DNA from: Anaerolineaceae bacterium
Lineage (GTDB): Bacteria; Chloroflexota; Anaerolineae; Aggregatilineales; Phototrophicaceae
Length of the DNA stretch: 64,000 nt
Direction of reading: 5' to 3'
NCBI GenBank assembly: GCA_020634135.1
Contig: JACKCG010000009.1
Location: forward strand, 1 to 64,000
Below, in pieces: positions 26,180-35,882 of the stretch. Numbering within the stretch: the stretch's first letter is position 1; each line of letters starts with the position of its first letter. Both the position numbers and the translations under genes were made by a program. The notes under the pieces are model-generated. The model made no database searches and was not told the origin of the DNA. It saw nothing but the letters and a program-made list of their open reading frames with translations.

Positions 26180-28179
26180 GGCGTCCCAGACTGTCTGCTA
26201 ATTGAAGTCACATCGTAGATGATGATGTCGCCACTATGAAAAATGCGACTCGTATTGGGAATGTAATCGAATTTGTCCAACAGGCGCGGGTCGAACGGCA
26301 GTTCGTGATGCCCGGCATCCGGTTCTTTAGAATCGAAGTAAATGCCGTTCATAGAATAGTCGGTGGTGATGCGGTAATCAATTACAATATAATCAATATG
26401 ATACTTAACCAGTGTTTCAATCTGCGATTCCATGAAAGTGGGCGAGAAAAAGAGCCACGATAAACCCGGAACGAATTCCTGCTGACCGTATGATCCCATC
26501 AGCTTACGATTTGCGCTGTCTCCGATAACCCGGTTGTTATCGGTCAGATAGGTGGCAGCCCACTCTGCCGCCATGACACCCTGGGGCTGAATGCCCCGAC
26601 TGTCCCCGGCAACAAGATAGGTCCCCGGCAAGCGCGCCCACCATGCCATGCCCGCAATCAGGCCACCACCAAAGACAACGGTGAGATACCCAACCGCCAC
26701 GAGATAGCGCAAGAAACCTGGTTTTCGCATAAGCCAGAGTTCAACAATAGCCAATGCAATCACCGGGCCGAGGGCAAGATACAGGAACTCCGAAGATCGG
26801 TTAGCCGTTTCCGCGCCGGCATTGGTCAAACGCATCACCAGTGTGACAGGATATGCTAAACCCACCATAGCCATCGTCATGGCAAAGATATTCCGGGGGT
26901 AGCGCCGCCAGATATGATAGATACCCACACACGTACCCAGTAACACCAGGCCAACTGCGCCGATTGCCATCAGCCGTTCCCAGGTGGGGATTTCCTGACC
27001 ACGAACGCTGTGAAAAACCTCTTTTGCTTTGGACTGCCCGGTAATGAATGTGAATAATTCGTTGATTGCCCCGCCCAGTACTGGTGACAGATACCCAATT
27101 GTCAACGAGGCGAAGGTGAATAACCAGAAGAGGGTCAGGCCAATGGTGACCAGGCTGAAGCGACCAGTTGAAATCTGTCTGAGCGCTTCTTCACCATTGG
27201 TGTGCTCTCCCCAGTTGAGCAGCCACTCACCCACTCTTTTCAATCGCCGGAAGCGGTTTGACAACCAGACGATGCTGCGTTCCAGTAGTTCACCAGGATA
27301 TTCAAGCCAATGTGTTCTGCGGCGGTTGAGGTAGATCATGAGTGTTAAAAAGCAGAGGAACACAATCAGGGCGTAGGATGTCATGTGGTGGGTTGGGATT
27401 ACTGCCATAATCGCCAGCAGTGCCGACCAGCGGAGTCCTCGTGTGGTGGATACATCATACTGGTCAGTCCGCTTGACGATCATATACACCGCAAAGACTG
27501 CCAGGGGCAGGGATAGTGATTCGTAACCGAACTGCTGGCCGTAGAAGATGAAGTTGGGGTTACCCGCATAGACCATTGTTGCGATGCCTGCCACCCGCGA
27601 GGAACGGGTGATAACCTCAAAAAACAGAAACAGCGAAAGCACAAGCAAAACACGGCTGACGCCAACAACAATGACTCCTGATGCGAAAATGGGCAGCCCC
27701 GACAAGCTGGCAACAGCCGCCGTGACTGTCTGCAAGCCAGGATAGAGACCCGTTGCGGGCAAAATTGAATTATAGTCAAACAGATGGCCGGAGTGGAGAA
27801 TGTTCCTGACATTGCGCCAGTGCGTGAATTCGTCACCAAAGTAAGGGGCAGTGGGGCTGATTAGTGCTTTAATCAGGTAGACGCTGATCGCCAGGATCAG
27901 TATGAGGATGAATCGCTCCTGCCGGGTTGGGGTGGAGAGCAACAATCGCCAGGCGAGCGGTACAAACACCATCAGCAGGCTGCTCCAATAAAGCACATAC
28001 GACAGCATGTCCCCTACGCTTCTGGACAAGCTATAAGCGGTTCCAAGCATCAGCAGCCCGGCACCACTCGTCAGTGCGAGGAATGGCATCCATCCCCAGG
28101 TCGAGACGGATTTATCCTGCGTAGTCATCCTGCTGCGGATGATAAAGGTAAACGGTTGGAACAAGTCCGATAATTGCAC
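26176..28179 (-). CDS. Large polytopic membrane protein, GT39/polymerase-like
   Basis: A 667-residue protein with about 13 hydrophobic segments and a C-terminal periplasmic domain of about 150 residues. A GDEFTHWRNV motif in the first large loop (near residue 114) recalls the Asp-Glu motif of GT39/ArnT-type lipid-linked sugar transferases. The start is GTG 28179, supported by AAGGAAA seven nt upstream; ATG 28128 lacks a ribosome binding site. In context it could be the polymerase or a membrane glycosyltransferase of the glycan pathway. Confidence 0.7.
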   Translation of the reverse strand: MQLSDLFQPFTFIIRSRMTTQDKSVSTWGWMPFLALTSGAGLLMLGTAYSLSRSVGDMLSYVLYWSSLLMVFVPLAWRLLLSTPTRQERFILILILAISVYLIKALISPTAPYFGDEFTHWRNVRNILHSGHLFDYNSILPATGLYPGLQTVTAAVASLSGLPIFASGVIVVGVSRVLLVLSLFLFFEVITRSSRVAGIATMVYAGNPNFIFYGQQFGYESLSLPLAVFAVYMIVKRTDQYDVSTTRGLRWSALLAIMAVIPTHHMTSYALIVFLCFLTLMIYLNRRRTHWLEYPGELLERSIVWLSNRFRRLKRVGEWLLNWGEHTNGEEALRQISTGRFSLVTIGLTLFWLFTFASLTIGYLSPVLGGAINELFTFITGQSKAKEVFHSVRGQEIPTWERLMAIGAVGLVLLGTCVGIYHIWRRYPRNIFAMTMAMVGLAYPVTLVMRLTNAGAETANRSSEFLYLALGPVIALAIVELWLMRKPGFLRYLVAVGYLTVVFGGGLIAGMAWWARLPGTYLVAGDSRGIQPQGVMAAEWAATYLTDNNRVIGDSANRKLMGSYGQQEFVPGLSWLFFSPTFMESQIETLVKYHIDYIVIDYRITTDYSMNGIYFDSKEPDAGHHELPFDPRLLDKFDYIPNTSRIFHSGDIIIYDVTSISRQSGTP

Positions 28180-28231
28180 TGTCGTTTCCTTGTAACAATC
28201 GGGCGGCTCAATAATCTGACCTGGAGAAGCT

Positions 28232-29341
28232 TTAATCCGTGCTTGCCGCTACATAAACGTGCATTATATTGCCTGCAACTTGCTGTGGACTGAATTTTTC
28301 AAGGTCTACCCTTGCTGACCGGGCTTGCAGATTGATAGCTTGGATGTGGTTGGCAATCGCCGGAGCATCCGCACCCGTCTCGACAACTGTAATCATTTCC
28401 GGGAATTGATTTGCCAGATCGCGGAATGCCGGGATGGGACTGCATAACACCTGGCGCTGGTGCTGGAGCGCCTCAACCAGTACTCTGCCAAATGACTCGA
28501 ATTCCGAAAAAGTAACCACCAGATTACTCCGGTCATACCACTGATGGAGTTCCTGATCTGTGACATAGCCGAGAAACTGCACCCGCCCGGCCAACCCGAG
28601 ATCCGCTGCCATCTGTTCCAGATTGGCTCTTTCTTTGCCATCGCCGATGATTGCCAGATGAAAATGATCCGGCAAATCGCAAAGCGCCTGTATTGCCCGG
28701 TCTATTCGTTTGTGGGCTTCCAGCCGGCCTACGCTCAGGAGCAGGCATCTGTCGTTATCCCGCTGCTCTGGCGGCGTGACATGAACCCTGCCCCTGGCCG
28801 TGATTACAATGTTGGGAATAATGGTGATGCGTTCTGCCTTGACACCCAGTTTCTCGGTCACCAGCTGCGCTTCACTGGGTGAATTGCAGATCACCGCTCT
28901 GGCGCGACGCAGCAGGAGAGCCGCAACCGGTTGATAAACGAGGTGCATCAGGTTGGCGAAGAATGTATGACCGCGACCATGAAAATGGGGATTCACGATG
29001 GCCTGAGCGCCACATACCGACACTGTGACCAGGAACGGCAGCGCATGATAGTTATGCGCATGGATGATGTCGAAGCGGCGCGCATTTCTCAGCAGGTAAG
29101 CGCCTAATCCAACCGGAAACCCGTAAGCCTCCGTCCCCATTCGCGGAAAACGCACGATGTGAATCCCGTCCCTTTCCTCGGAGCGGGGCAGGCCACGCTG
29201 GTCGGACATGGTAGCAATCGTCACCTCGTGTCCCTTCGCCACAAATTCCTGGCTCAGCGCTTCAACGTAGAATTCGATCCCCCCGGCATGTGGCGGATAA
29301 TAGGGCGTAACCTGAAGGATTTTCATGCGTTTGCTCTGCAA
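28232..29341 (-). CDS. Glycosyltransferase family 4
   Basis: A 369-residue GT-B enzyme with MKILQVTPYYPPHAGGIEFY at the N-terminus, HAHNYHALP in the donor domain, VGRLEAHKRIDRAIQAL and FSEFESFGRVLVEALQHQ in the C-terminal domain. The TTG at 29341 has AAGGA six nt upstream; the ATG at 29326 is an alternative. It follows the NAD-dependent epimerase by 8 nt within the operon. Confidence 0.9.
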   Translation of the reverse strand: MQSKRMKILQVTPYYPPHAGGIEFYVEALSQEFVAKGHEVTIATMSDQRGLPRSEERDGIHIVRFPRMGTEAYGFPVGLGAYLLRNARRFDIIHAHNYHALPFLVTVSVCGAQAIVNPHFHGRGHTFFANLMHLVYQPVAALLLRRARAVICNSPSEAQLVTEKLGVKAERITIIPNIVITARGRVHVTPPEQRDNDRCLLLSVGRLEAHKRIDRAIQALCDLPDHFHLAIIGDGKERANLEQMAADLGLAGRVQFLGYVTDQELHQWYDRSNLVVTFSEFESFGRVLVEALQHQRQVLCSPIPAFRDLANQFPEMITVVETGADAPAIANHIQAINLQARSARVDLEKFSPQQVAGNIMHVYVAASTD

Positions 29342-29349
29342 ATTGATCC

Positions 29350-30288
29350 TTAGGAAGTTCTCAATTCAGGCATCCAGTAGTCCGCCTGTTTTTCCGCGTC
29401 GTTGAGGGAAAGCCACCAGTTGACACAGTATGTAATACCATCTTCAAGGCTGATACTCGGCGTCCAGCTCAACTCACTTTTGGCGGTATTGTTCTTGATG
29501 CGCTTGAGTTTTGGCTCCACACGAGCCTGGGGCACATAATCAATTTGCGCCGGGAAGTGCTGGATAACCTGCTGCGCCAGCTCTTCGACCGTGATCGGCC
29601 TCTCCCCTGTGAAATTGTAGACTTTGTTCCTGGCGATGGGGTCGAGCGCACGAACCTGGGCGTCACATAAATCGCCGACATAGAGGAATTCACGATACTG
29701 CTTGCCATCCCCCATAATGTTGACGACGCCAAAACGCTGCGCCATATCCATAAAGGCCCGGACAACCAGACCTTTCCACATCCGCTCCCCATACGGAATG
29801 CCATAACGCATAATCGTATAGCTGGGGCCGCCGAATTCACTGAAGAAGCTGTAGCACAGCGTTTCCTGGCTGAGCTTCGCCGCCCCGTAGACGGTGTTAA
29901 TGTCAGTCAGGCGAAACGGTGCGCCCTCTTCAATCACGTCGCCGGTTTGCGCGCCGGCTAACCAGGAACTGGAAGCCAGCAGCACACGGTCTACATCGGC
30001 ACGCCGGGCAGCCTGCAGGACATTGAGGGTGCCGATGACGTTCACGGAATAGGCCAGTGTAGGAAACTCGCTGGCTTTCCGCGCATTTGAAATCGCTGCC
30101 AGGTGATAGACAGCATCAAAACCTTTGAATGTATCACCTAAATCGTCGCGGACATCACAGGCGAGCCACTCCACATCCACTAACGGTTTGCGCAAATCAA
30201 GCACGGCCACTTCATGGCCGGCGGCAAGTAGTTTTTGCACGAGATGGCTGCCGATAAACCCTGACCCTCCAGTGACAAGACAACGCAT
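29350..30288 (-). CDS. NAD-dependent epimerase/dehydratase (extended SDR)
   Basis: A 312-residue nucleotide-sugar SDR. The Rossmann motif TGGSGFIGSHLVQ starts at residue 7, an acidic residue ends strand 2 (LDLRKP), and the catalytic Tyr-x3-Lys is VYGAAK. GalE/Gmd-like enzymes of this class epimerise or dehydrate UDP- or GDP-sugars, supplying donors for the glycosyltransferases around it. The exact sugar cannot be told from sequence. Confidence 0.9.
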   Translation of the reverse strand: MRCLVTGGSGFIGSHLVQKLLAAGHEVAVLDLRKPLVDVEWLACDVRDDLGDTFKGFDAVYHLAAISNARKASEFPTLAYSVNVIGTLNVLQAARRADVDRVLLASSSWLAGAQTGDVIEEGAPFRLTDINTVYGAAKLSQETLCYSFFSEFGGPSYTIMRYGIPYGERMWKGLVVRAFMDMAQRFGVVNIMGDGKQYREFLYVGDLCDAQVRALDPIARNKVYNFTGERPITVEELAQQVIQHFPAQIDYVPQARVEPKLKRIKNNTAKSELSWTPSISLEDGITYCVNWWLSLNDAEKQADYWMPELRTS

Positions 30289-30300
30289 TATGGTTATCTC

Positions 30301-31284
30301 CTAGTGGTTATGGTCTATCTGAATCTGATTTGGATTCAGCAAGTCCCGATTTGCGGTGATACCCTGAATGGTGCCGACAAAAAATCCAAAAGTGGTTGTG
30401 GCTAAGCCCAAAATGATCGCGCCGGAGCGCAGCGGGCCGGTGACATCCCCGCGCAGCAGGTCAGCAAACCCCCGCAGCACGCCCTTTGGCAGCACGCGCA
30501 TCGTGTAGGAGCGTTCGCTGGAGAGGCCGTTCGTCGAACCGACAAAGCGCGATACCAGGGCTTTAGACAGACCCTCCTGGTAGCAACGATGGCGGAAATA
30601 GCTTAACTGTACCCGCTTTCCAGGGACTTGATGTTCGACAAGCGCCGCCGGTTCATACAGCAGAACCTGGTCTTCCCATTTCTGCTTGGCGCGGATGCAC
30701 AGTTCGGTTTCTTCACAGCAGATATCAATTGAGTCGCCGATTTTGCCCAAGGCGCTTTCAAAATTCCCGACACCCTGGAAGACCTCCCGGCGGAATGACA
30801 TATTGCAGCCGATCAGATTGCGCACCGGCTCCGACTTTCTGGGCATTCCCTCATAACTGCAACCGACGACCCAGTTGAATTCCCCGGGGAACCAGCGTGG
30901 ACGTGCGCTTAACCAGCGTGGTTGGATTTCGCCGCCAACTCCCATGACCTTCGGGTCGCTGTAAGGCGCGTAGAGCTTCTCCAGCCAATCGGGAGCAGCG
31001 ATAGCATCATCGTCAACGAACGCAATAATCGGGCTGGTCGCGGCAGCGATACCACTGTTTCGCGCGCCGGAAAGCCCCTTCTCATATTTGTTCTCAATGA
31101 CGATGGCTTCAGAAAACTGTGCAGAGACACGCTCAAGCAAGGCTGGGTTATGGTCCACAACGACAATGATTTCTTGGGGCAGCGCGTTCTGTGCCAGCAA
31201 GGACTGTATGACCGTAGTCAGGTAGTCCAGGCGTGATTCGGTGTAGGTGCAAATTACGACAGAAACATCCAGATGCATTTTCAT
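30301..31284 (-). CDS. Glycosyltransferase family 2
   Basis: A 327-residue GT-A enzyme. The N-terminus reads VSVVICTYTESRLDYLTTVI, the donor-binding DxD is in IIAFVDDDAIA, and the acceptor-side NMSFRREVF plus ETELCIRAKQKW match GT2 members that build surface or secreted glycans. The C-terminus has two hydrophobic segments (about 285-320), so membrane attachment is likely. It is the second gene of the operon. Confidence 0.9.
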   Translation of the reverse strand: MKMHLDVSVVICTYTESRLDYLTTVIQSLLAQNALPQEIIVVVDHNPALLERVSAQFSEAIVIENKYEKGLSGARNSGIAAATSPIIAFVDDDAIAAPDWLEKLYAPYSDPKVMGVGGEIQPRWLSARPRWFPGEFNWVVGCSYEGMPRKSEPVRNLIGCNMSFRREVFQGVGNFESALGKIGDSIDICCEETELCIRAKQKWEDQVLLYEPAALVEHQVPGKRVQLSYFRHRCYQEGLSKALVSRFVGSTNGLSSERSYTMRVLPKGVLRGFADLLRGDVTGPLRSGAIILGLATTTFGFFVGTIQGITANRDLLNPNQIQIDHNH

Positions 31285-31320
31285 GATTTTATACCCGTCT
31301 TTATTTTTGTATAGATGATT

Positions 31321-32193
31321 TTAATCATCCAACGAACTTCCATCCAGCGGACTTCTCGGCGTGATCCAGTCAGAGATGCGGGATAACGCAGTGTTTCCAA
31401 CCAGCAATTTTCTGGAAGATATCTTTGTCAGCCACTCGCCAAAGATCGTTTTGAGTACCCGCCAGCCATCCGGGAAAGCGCGCAGTTGGCCTTCCCCATA
31501 AATGCGTTTATCTTCGAAACTGGGCACTTCCACAATTTTGAGGCCAGCCATCAGTGCCCGGACATTCATGGTGGTTTCAATCTCGAATCCCGGAGAATCC
31601 AGATTGAGTTTGGGCAGTACCCGCGCCCAGAATGCATTATAACCGTAGCACAGATCACTATACTGCCCGCCAAAGAGAAGCTGCACGGTTTTCACAAAGC
31701 CCCAGTTTCCGACCTTGCGATAGTAAGGCATATCACTGGTGCCACCGCCCTGTAAGAAGCGCGACCCCTTGGCAAAATCGGCGCCAGACATGAGCGCGCC
31801 CACAAAACGAGAGATTTCGACGGGATCATTAGACCCGTCAGCGTCAATCGTGACGATGATTTCACCTTTGGCCGCCATACAACCAGCAATGAGTGCCAGA
31901 CCCTTCCCACGCCGCCGTTCCATCACAACACGTATATCCGGGCGAAGTTCCTTGGCGACGGCAACAGTATCATCTGTTGAAAGGCCATCTACCAGGATTA
32001 TTTCGTACACCCACTCCGGGATCAGGGGCAAGACATGGGGTAAATTCTTGGCCTCATTATAGGTGGGAATGATAACACTAATAGATGGAAGGCTCAAATT
32101 CTGACGTGTCGAAAAAGAAGGTTGTTGATAATCCCCAGAAGGAGTTGAAGGTCTTAATATGGATTGAGGCCGGTTAACAAGTTTGCCTTCCAT
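31321..32193 (-). CDS. DPM-like glycosyltransferase family 2
   Basis: A 290-residue GT-A protein. A 35-residue polar N-terminal extension precedes VIIPTYNEAKNLPHVLPL. The catalytic IDADGSNDPVEISR (DxD) and KGSRFLQGGGTSD segments match dolichyl/polyprenyl-phosphate glycosyltransferases. Such enzymes charge a polyprenyl phosphate with a sugar, often the first membrane step. It is the first gene of the operon, so the operon promoter should lie in the AT-rich gap above 32193. Confidence 0.88.
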   Translation of the reverse strand: MEGKLVNRPQSILRPSTPSGDYQQPSFSTRQNLSLPSISVIIPTYNEAKNLPHVLPLIPEWVYEIILVDGLSTDDTVAVAKELRPDIRVVMERRRGKGLALIAGCMAAKGEIIVTIDADGSNDPVEISRFVGALMSGADFAKGSRFLQGGGTSDMPYYRKVGNWGFVKTVQLLFGGQYSDLCYGYNAFWARVLPKLNLDSPGFEIETTMNVRALMAGLKIVEVPSFEDKRIYGEGQLRAFPDGWRVLKTIFGEWLTKISSRKLLVGNTALSRISDWITPRSPLDGSSLDD

Positions 32194-33150
32194 GGTTTTC
32201 CCTTATCGGCTATCGTCACGTAGGTTAAGTAAAAATGAATACAGGTAGAGCTAATGCGGAGCTATGGAGAAATGCTGAAATCAATGCAAAACTGCTAATC
32301 CAGGGCATCATTGAGATTGCATTTTCTCAAAATAAACCTTAAGACAGTTATCTGATAGTTCTTGTATGTCAAGGAGATAGTCTCACCGCTTGCTCTCTTT
32401 TGTTCCACAGTATCACATTCAAACGGCACTCGCTGAAGCAGTCGCCTATGGATGTCATGTTCTATTTAGCTCACGCTCTCCAGGCTGATGTGGGGCATAT
32501 CGCACCACTGTACTCATCATAATCATACCGATAACACAGATACTTAGAATATGATTAACGTTTTTTATGTTGATATACATTCGATGATAATGTATCCGTT
32601 TGCCATTTAATAAATATCTTGATTATATCCTCTTGCCGATCAGTCGGATAAGCAAAAATACTCCAGGGCATTGTTGCACAGGCGAAGTGTTGACATTCTC
32701 AACTGCCTGCCACCGGCTTTCTACTTCTGCGGGGGGGCGGAGCTATTTATCCTTAATGACGTGCCAGGTTTCCTTGTGATTGGTCTCAATTAGGCACTTA
32801 CTGGAATATTTGATTTCATATTCAGCTATCGGCCTAACAAGAACCTAAACTCGTAAAGGGAAACTGAGCGGGGATTTTAGGGAATTGCGGAAAGTAGTCA
32901 TTAACAGACCCTATGGAAAGTGGATTGTTCCTGGTTGCTTTCCGGGAGGGCCTCAGGCCTTTCCCTGCGACCTACACCCACTTCCGAGTCCAGGGACGGA
33001 TTTTAAACCCGCTCGCGGCCCTCTCAGATAGCCTTTTAGTCCTGGTGACTTGCAGCGCGCTGAAATTTCCCGGTGACACACCCTTCCTTGAAGTGAGGGC
33101 ACATCCGGTGTACAGTATTTCTTGTGAATACCGTCACAATCTGGGGTGCT
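32194..33150. other. Long AT-rich interval without a convincing gene
   Basis: Nearly 960 bp separate the start of the glycan operon from the CMD gene. The first 700 bp are clearly lower in GC than the genes, and I find no ribosome binding site followed by a protein-like frame. A G run lies near 32734 and a diverged palindrome at 32940-32968. The interval should contain the glycan operon promoter on the minus strand. It may hold regulatory RNA or remnants of older DNA; nothing more can be supported. Confidence 0.6.
32940..32968. repeat. Diverged copy of the 29-bp palindromic element
   Basis: It matches the palindrome at 10476-10504 at 20 of 29 positions and keeps the symmetric GGGAGGGCCT-C-AGGCC core. 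Translated in one frame it gives REGLRPFPAT, close to the V-[GE]-E-x-LRPSPT peptides inside the GT9-GT26 gene. This copy lies in non-coding DNA. Confidence 0.6.
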
Positions 33151-33753
33151 ATGAATATCGTATTCAATCAACGGGTTTTCGACGTGCCAACCCTCTACCA
33201 GGTAATGGAAAACATGCTGGATTCTTCCGGCGATCTGTGGGCGTCTCACCGAAGCGGGCAGATGAGCAAGGCCTTCCAGGAAAGGATTATGCTGGCTGTT
33301 ACCTCCGTGAACGGCTGCCGCTATTGCAGCTACTTCCACACCTCGCTGGCGCTCAAAGAAGGGATGAGCGCCGATGAAATCCACCATCTTCTGAGCGGGG
33401 AGTTTGCCGACGCCCCCGCTGCCGAAGCGGTTGCCCTGCTGTTCGCGGAGCATTACGCCGAGTCAACCGGGCATTACGATGCTGCCGCCTACCAACGGAT
33501 GGCCGATGAATATGGCGACAGGATGGCCCGCTATATTCTGGCGTCGATTCGCATGATTATGTTCGGCAACGTGTACGGCCTGATGTTCGATGCGCTGCAA
33601 AGCCGTGTGCGGGGCAAGCCATTTCCAGGCAGTTCGTTCTGGCATGAACTTGGTGGGGTGTTCGGTATCGTTGTTTTCATCCCCATGATTCTGCTGCGGC
33701 GGGCATGGGCGTATTTTGCCGGGAGACTCGCGCCCACGCCACGCAAGGCCTGA
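33151..33753 (+). CDS. Carboxymuconolactone decarboxylase (CMD/AhpD-like) protein
   Basis: A 200-residue alpha-helical protein. ATG 33151 follows GGGG; a GTG at 33124 would add nine residues without a ribosome binding site. The redox motif NGCRYCSYFH (Cys-x2-Cys-x3-His) is the signature of AhpD-type CMD proteins, which act as alkylhydroperoxidase partners or decarboxylases. A hydrophobic C-terminal helix (about 170-185) may attach it to the membrane, which is unusual. A stand-alone gene. Confidence 0.83.
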   Translation: MNIVFNQRVFDVPTLYQVMENMLDSSGDLWASHRSGQMSKAFQERIMLAVTSVNGCRYCSYFHTSLALKEGMSADEIHHLLSGEFADAPAAEAVALLFAEHYAESTGHYDAAAYQRMADEYGDRMARYILASIRMIMFGNVYGLMFDALQSRVRGKPFPGSSFWHELGGVFGIVVFIPMILLRRAWAYFAGRLAPTPRKA

Positions 33754-34099
33754 AATGGTTCTGCTTCCCGCATCTTCTCCCAACAGTATGGGAATACAAA
33801 ACGACTCACACTCATCTTTCTGCGCTGATTCGCGCACTGCTGCACGCCGTTATCGCTGAAACGCTGCATGATTGCCCGGAGACTGTCGCCAGTGATATGA
33901 CCTGAGGGAGAGGGAGTGGATTTTATTTGAAGCCTATAACTAATCGGGCTATTATCTGAGACAGCAGTTCCGCGTGATGGCGCTGCTCCGGCGAGTGACC
34001 GTATAACGGAATGGATATTCATGCGCGAGGATGCGGCGTTTTTGAGATCTCTGAGCGTCTCTTTTTTTGAAAAATGGGTAACAGGACAGGAATAAATTG
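33754..34099. other. Gene-free interval upstream of ribulokinase
   Basis: About 345 bp without a gene. Near 34045-34070 a GAGA/TCTC hairpin is followed by seven T residues, about 30 nt before the araB start. It could act as an attenuator or be the end of the CMD transcript. No clear promoter is recognised. Confidence 0.45.
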
Positions 34100-35749
34100 A
34101 TGTACACAATAGGGATTGATTTTGGGACACTTTCTGGTCGGGCGCTGCTGGTGGATACCCGCGACGGGAGCGAAATCGCCACCGCAGTTTTTGACTACCC
34201 GCATGGTGTGATGGATGAACGGCTGCCTTCCGGCAAGCGACTGGGGCCGGAATGGGCGCTCCAGCACCCGCAGGATTATCTGGATGTGTTCGAGCACACG
34301 ATTCCGGCGGTACTCCGGCAGAGCGGGGTTGACCCGCAGCAGGTTGTCGGGCTGGCGGTGGATTTCACCGCGAGTTCGCCCATGCCAGCCAAAGCTGATG
34401 GCACGCCGCTGTGCTTCCTGGATGGCTTCAAGGACGAACCGCACGCTTATGTCAAGTTGTGGAAGCACCACGCCGCCCAGCCGCAGGCCGATAAGATCAA
34501 CGCGGTTGCCCGCCAGCGGGGGGAGTCCTGGCTCAAACGCTACGGCGGCAAGTATTCATCAGAATGGTTCTTCAGCAAGCTGCTGCAAATTCTGGAAGAA
34601 GCGCCGGCGATTTACCGCGAGATTGACGTGTTCATCGAGTCCGCCGACTGGGTGAACTGGCAGTTGACCGGCGTGCTGAAACGCAATACCTGCACCGCCG
34701 GGTACAAGATGCTGGTGCAGGACGGAGCCTACCCCTCGGCGGCATACTTCGCGGCGCTGCACCCCGATTTTGGCGATGTGATCGCCGCCAAAGTGAAGGG
34801 TGAATTCGCCCCATTGGGCGGGAAAGCCGGGACACTCAGCGAGGCGATGGCGGCACAGATGGGGTTGCCGGCGGGGATCGCGGTGGCGGTGGCGAACGTG
34901 GATGCCCATGTGACCGCCCCGGCAGTGAAGGCGACTCAGCCGGGCGTGATGGTCATGATTATGGGGACTTCGACCTGCCACATTATGTCGAGCGAGAGCA
35001 TGGAAGAAGTAGATGGCATGTGTGGTGTGGTGGATGGCGGCATCGTGGATGGGCTGTACGGGTACGAGGCCGGTCAGTCGGGCGTGGGGGATATTTTCGC
35101 CTGGTTCGTGGATCACGCTGTACCGCCGGAATACCACGAGGCAGCGAAAAAGGCCGGGCTGAACCTGCACGCCTACCTGGAACGCGAAGCCGCGCAACAG
35201 AAGCCGGGCGAACACGGCCTGGTCGCGCTGGACTGGTGGAACGGCAACCGTTCGACGCTGGTGGACGTGGATCTGAGCGGCCTGCTGCTGGGGGCGACGC
35301 TGGCGACGCGCGCGCCGGATATTTACCGGGCGCTGATCGAATCCACTGCTTACGGCACACGTGAAATCATCGAGGCGTTTGAGGCGCGGGGTGTCGAAGT
35401 CAAGGAACTGGTCGCGGCGGGCGGCCTGCCGGAGAAGAATGGCCTGCTGCGTCAGATATACGCGGATGTGACCGGGCGCACGCTGAAGCTGGGCGGGTCG
35501 TCGCAGTCACCGGCGCTGGGGGCGGCCATGCACGCGGCGGTGGCAGCCGGGGTGTACCCGGATATTCACGCGGCGGCGGACAAAATGGGCAAGCTGAAAG
35601 ATGAAGTCGTGACCCCCATCCCGGAGAACCAGGCAACCTATAACCGGTTGTATGCCGAGTACAAGACGCTGTATGACTACTTCGGGCGCGGCGCGAATGA
35701 CGCCATGAAACGGCTGAAGAAAATCCGTAACGAGGTGCGGGGAGAGTAA
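34100..35749 (+). CDS. araB: Ribulokinase
   Basis: A 549-residue FGGY-family sugar kinase, the normal ribulokinase length. It opens with TIGIDFGTLSGRALLVD and carries VDFTASSPMPAKADGTPLC, KLWKHHAAQPQADKINAVA and ADWVNWQLTG, all characteristic of AraB rather than xylulo- or glycerol kinases. The second ATPase-fold motif VMIMGTSTCHIM is present. It phosphorylates L-ribulose to L-ribulose 5-phosphate in arabinose use. ATG 34100 has AGGA about 10 nt upstream. AraA is not in the window. Confidence 0.93.
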   Translation: MYTIGIDFGTLSGRALLVDTRDGSEIATAVFDYPHGVMDERLPSGKRLGPEWALQHPQDYLDVFEHTIPAVLRQSGVDPQQVVGLAVDFTASSPMPAKADGTPLCFLDGFKDEPHAYVKLWKHHAAQPQADKINAVARQRGESWLKRYGGKYSSEWFFSKLLQILEEAPAIYREIDVFIESADWVNWQLTGVLKRNTCTAGYKMLVQDGAYPSAAYFAALHPDFGDVIAAKVKGEFAPLGGKAGTLSEAMAAQMGLPAGIAVAVANVDAHVTAPAVKATQPGVMVMIMGTSTCHIMSSESMEEVDGMCGVVDGGIVDGLYGYEAGQSGVGDIFAWFVDHAVPPEYHEAAKKAGLNLHAYLEREAAQQKPGEHGLVALDWWNGNRSTLVDVDLSGLLLGATLATRAPDIYRALIESTAYGTREIIEAFEARGVEVKELVAAGGLPEKNGLLRQIYADVTGRTLKLGGSSQSPALGAAMHAAVAAGVYPDIHAAADKMGKLKDEVVTPIPENQATYNRLYAEYKTLYDYFGRGANDAMKRLKKIRNEVRGE

Positions 35750-35882
35750 ACCCCACTGGTGCAGAATCGGGCAGGACAGGGACGTACCCCGTGTTTGCGG
35801 TTGCGTTGGGGCGCGTTAGCCTGTCCACCCGGCATTTCCCGCAGGCAGGCGAGGCATACATACACCCAAGGAGAACTTGCAG

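Noticed and set aside
32660..32690. Insertion-sequence end (GGGCATTGTTGCACA)
   Set aside because: It resembles some IS5-type termini but there is no transposase fragment, partner end or target duplication.
32913..33377. 154-codon open frame reading through the CMD gene
   Set aside because: It runs through a palindrome and overlaps most of a conserved gene in another frame.
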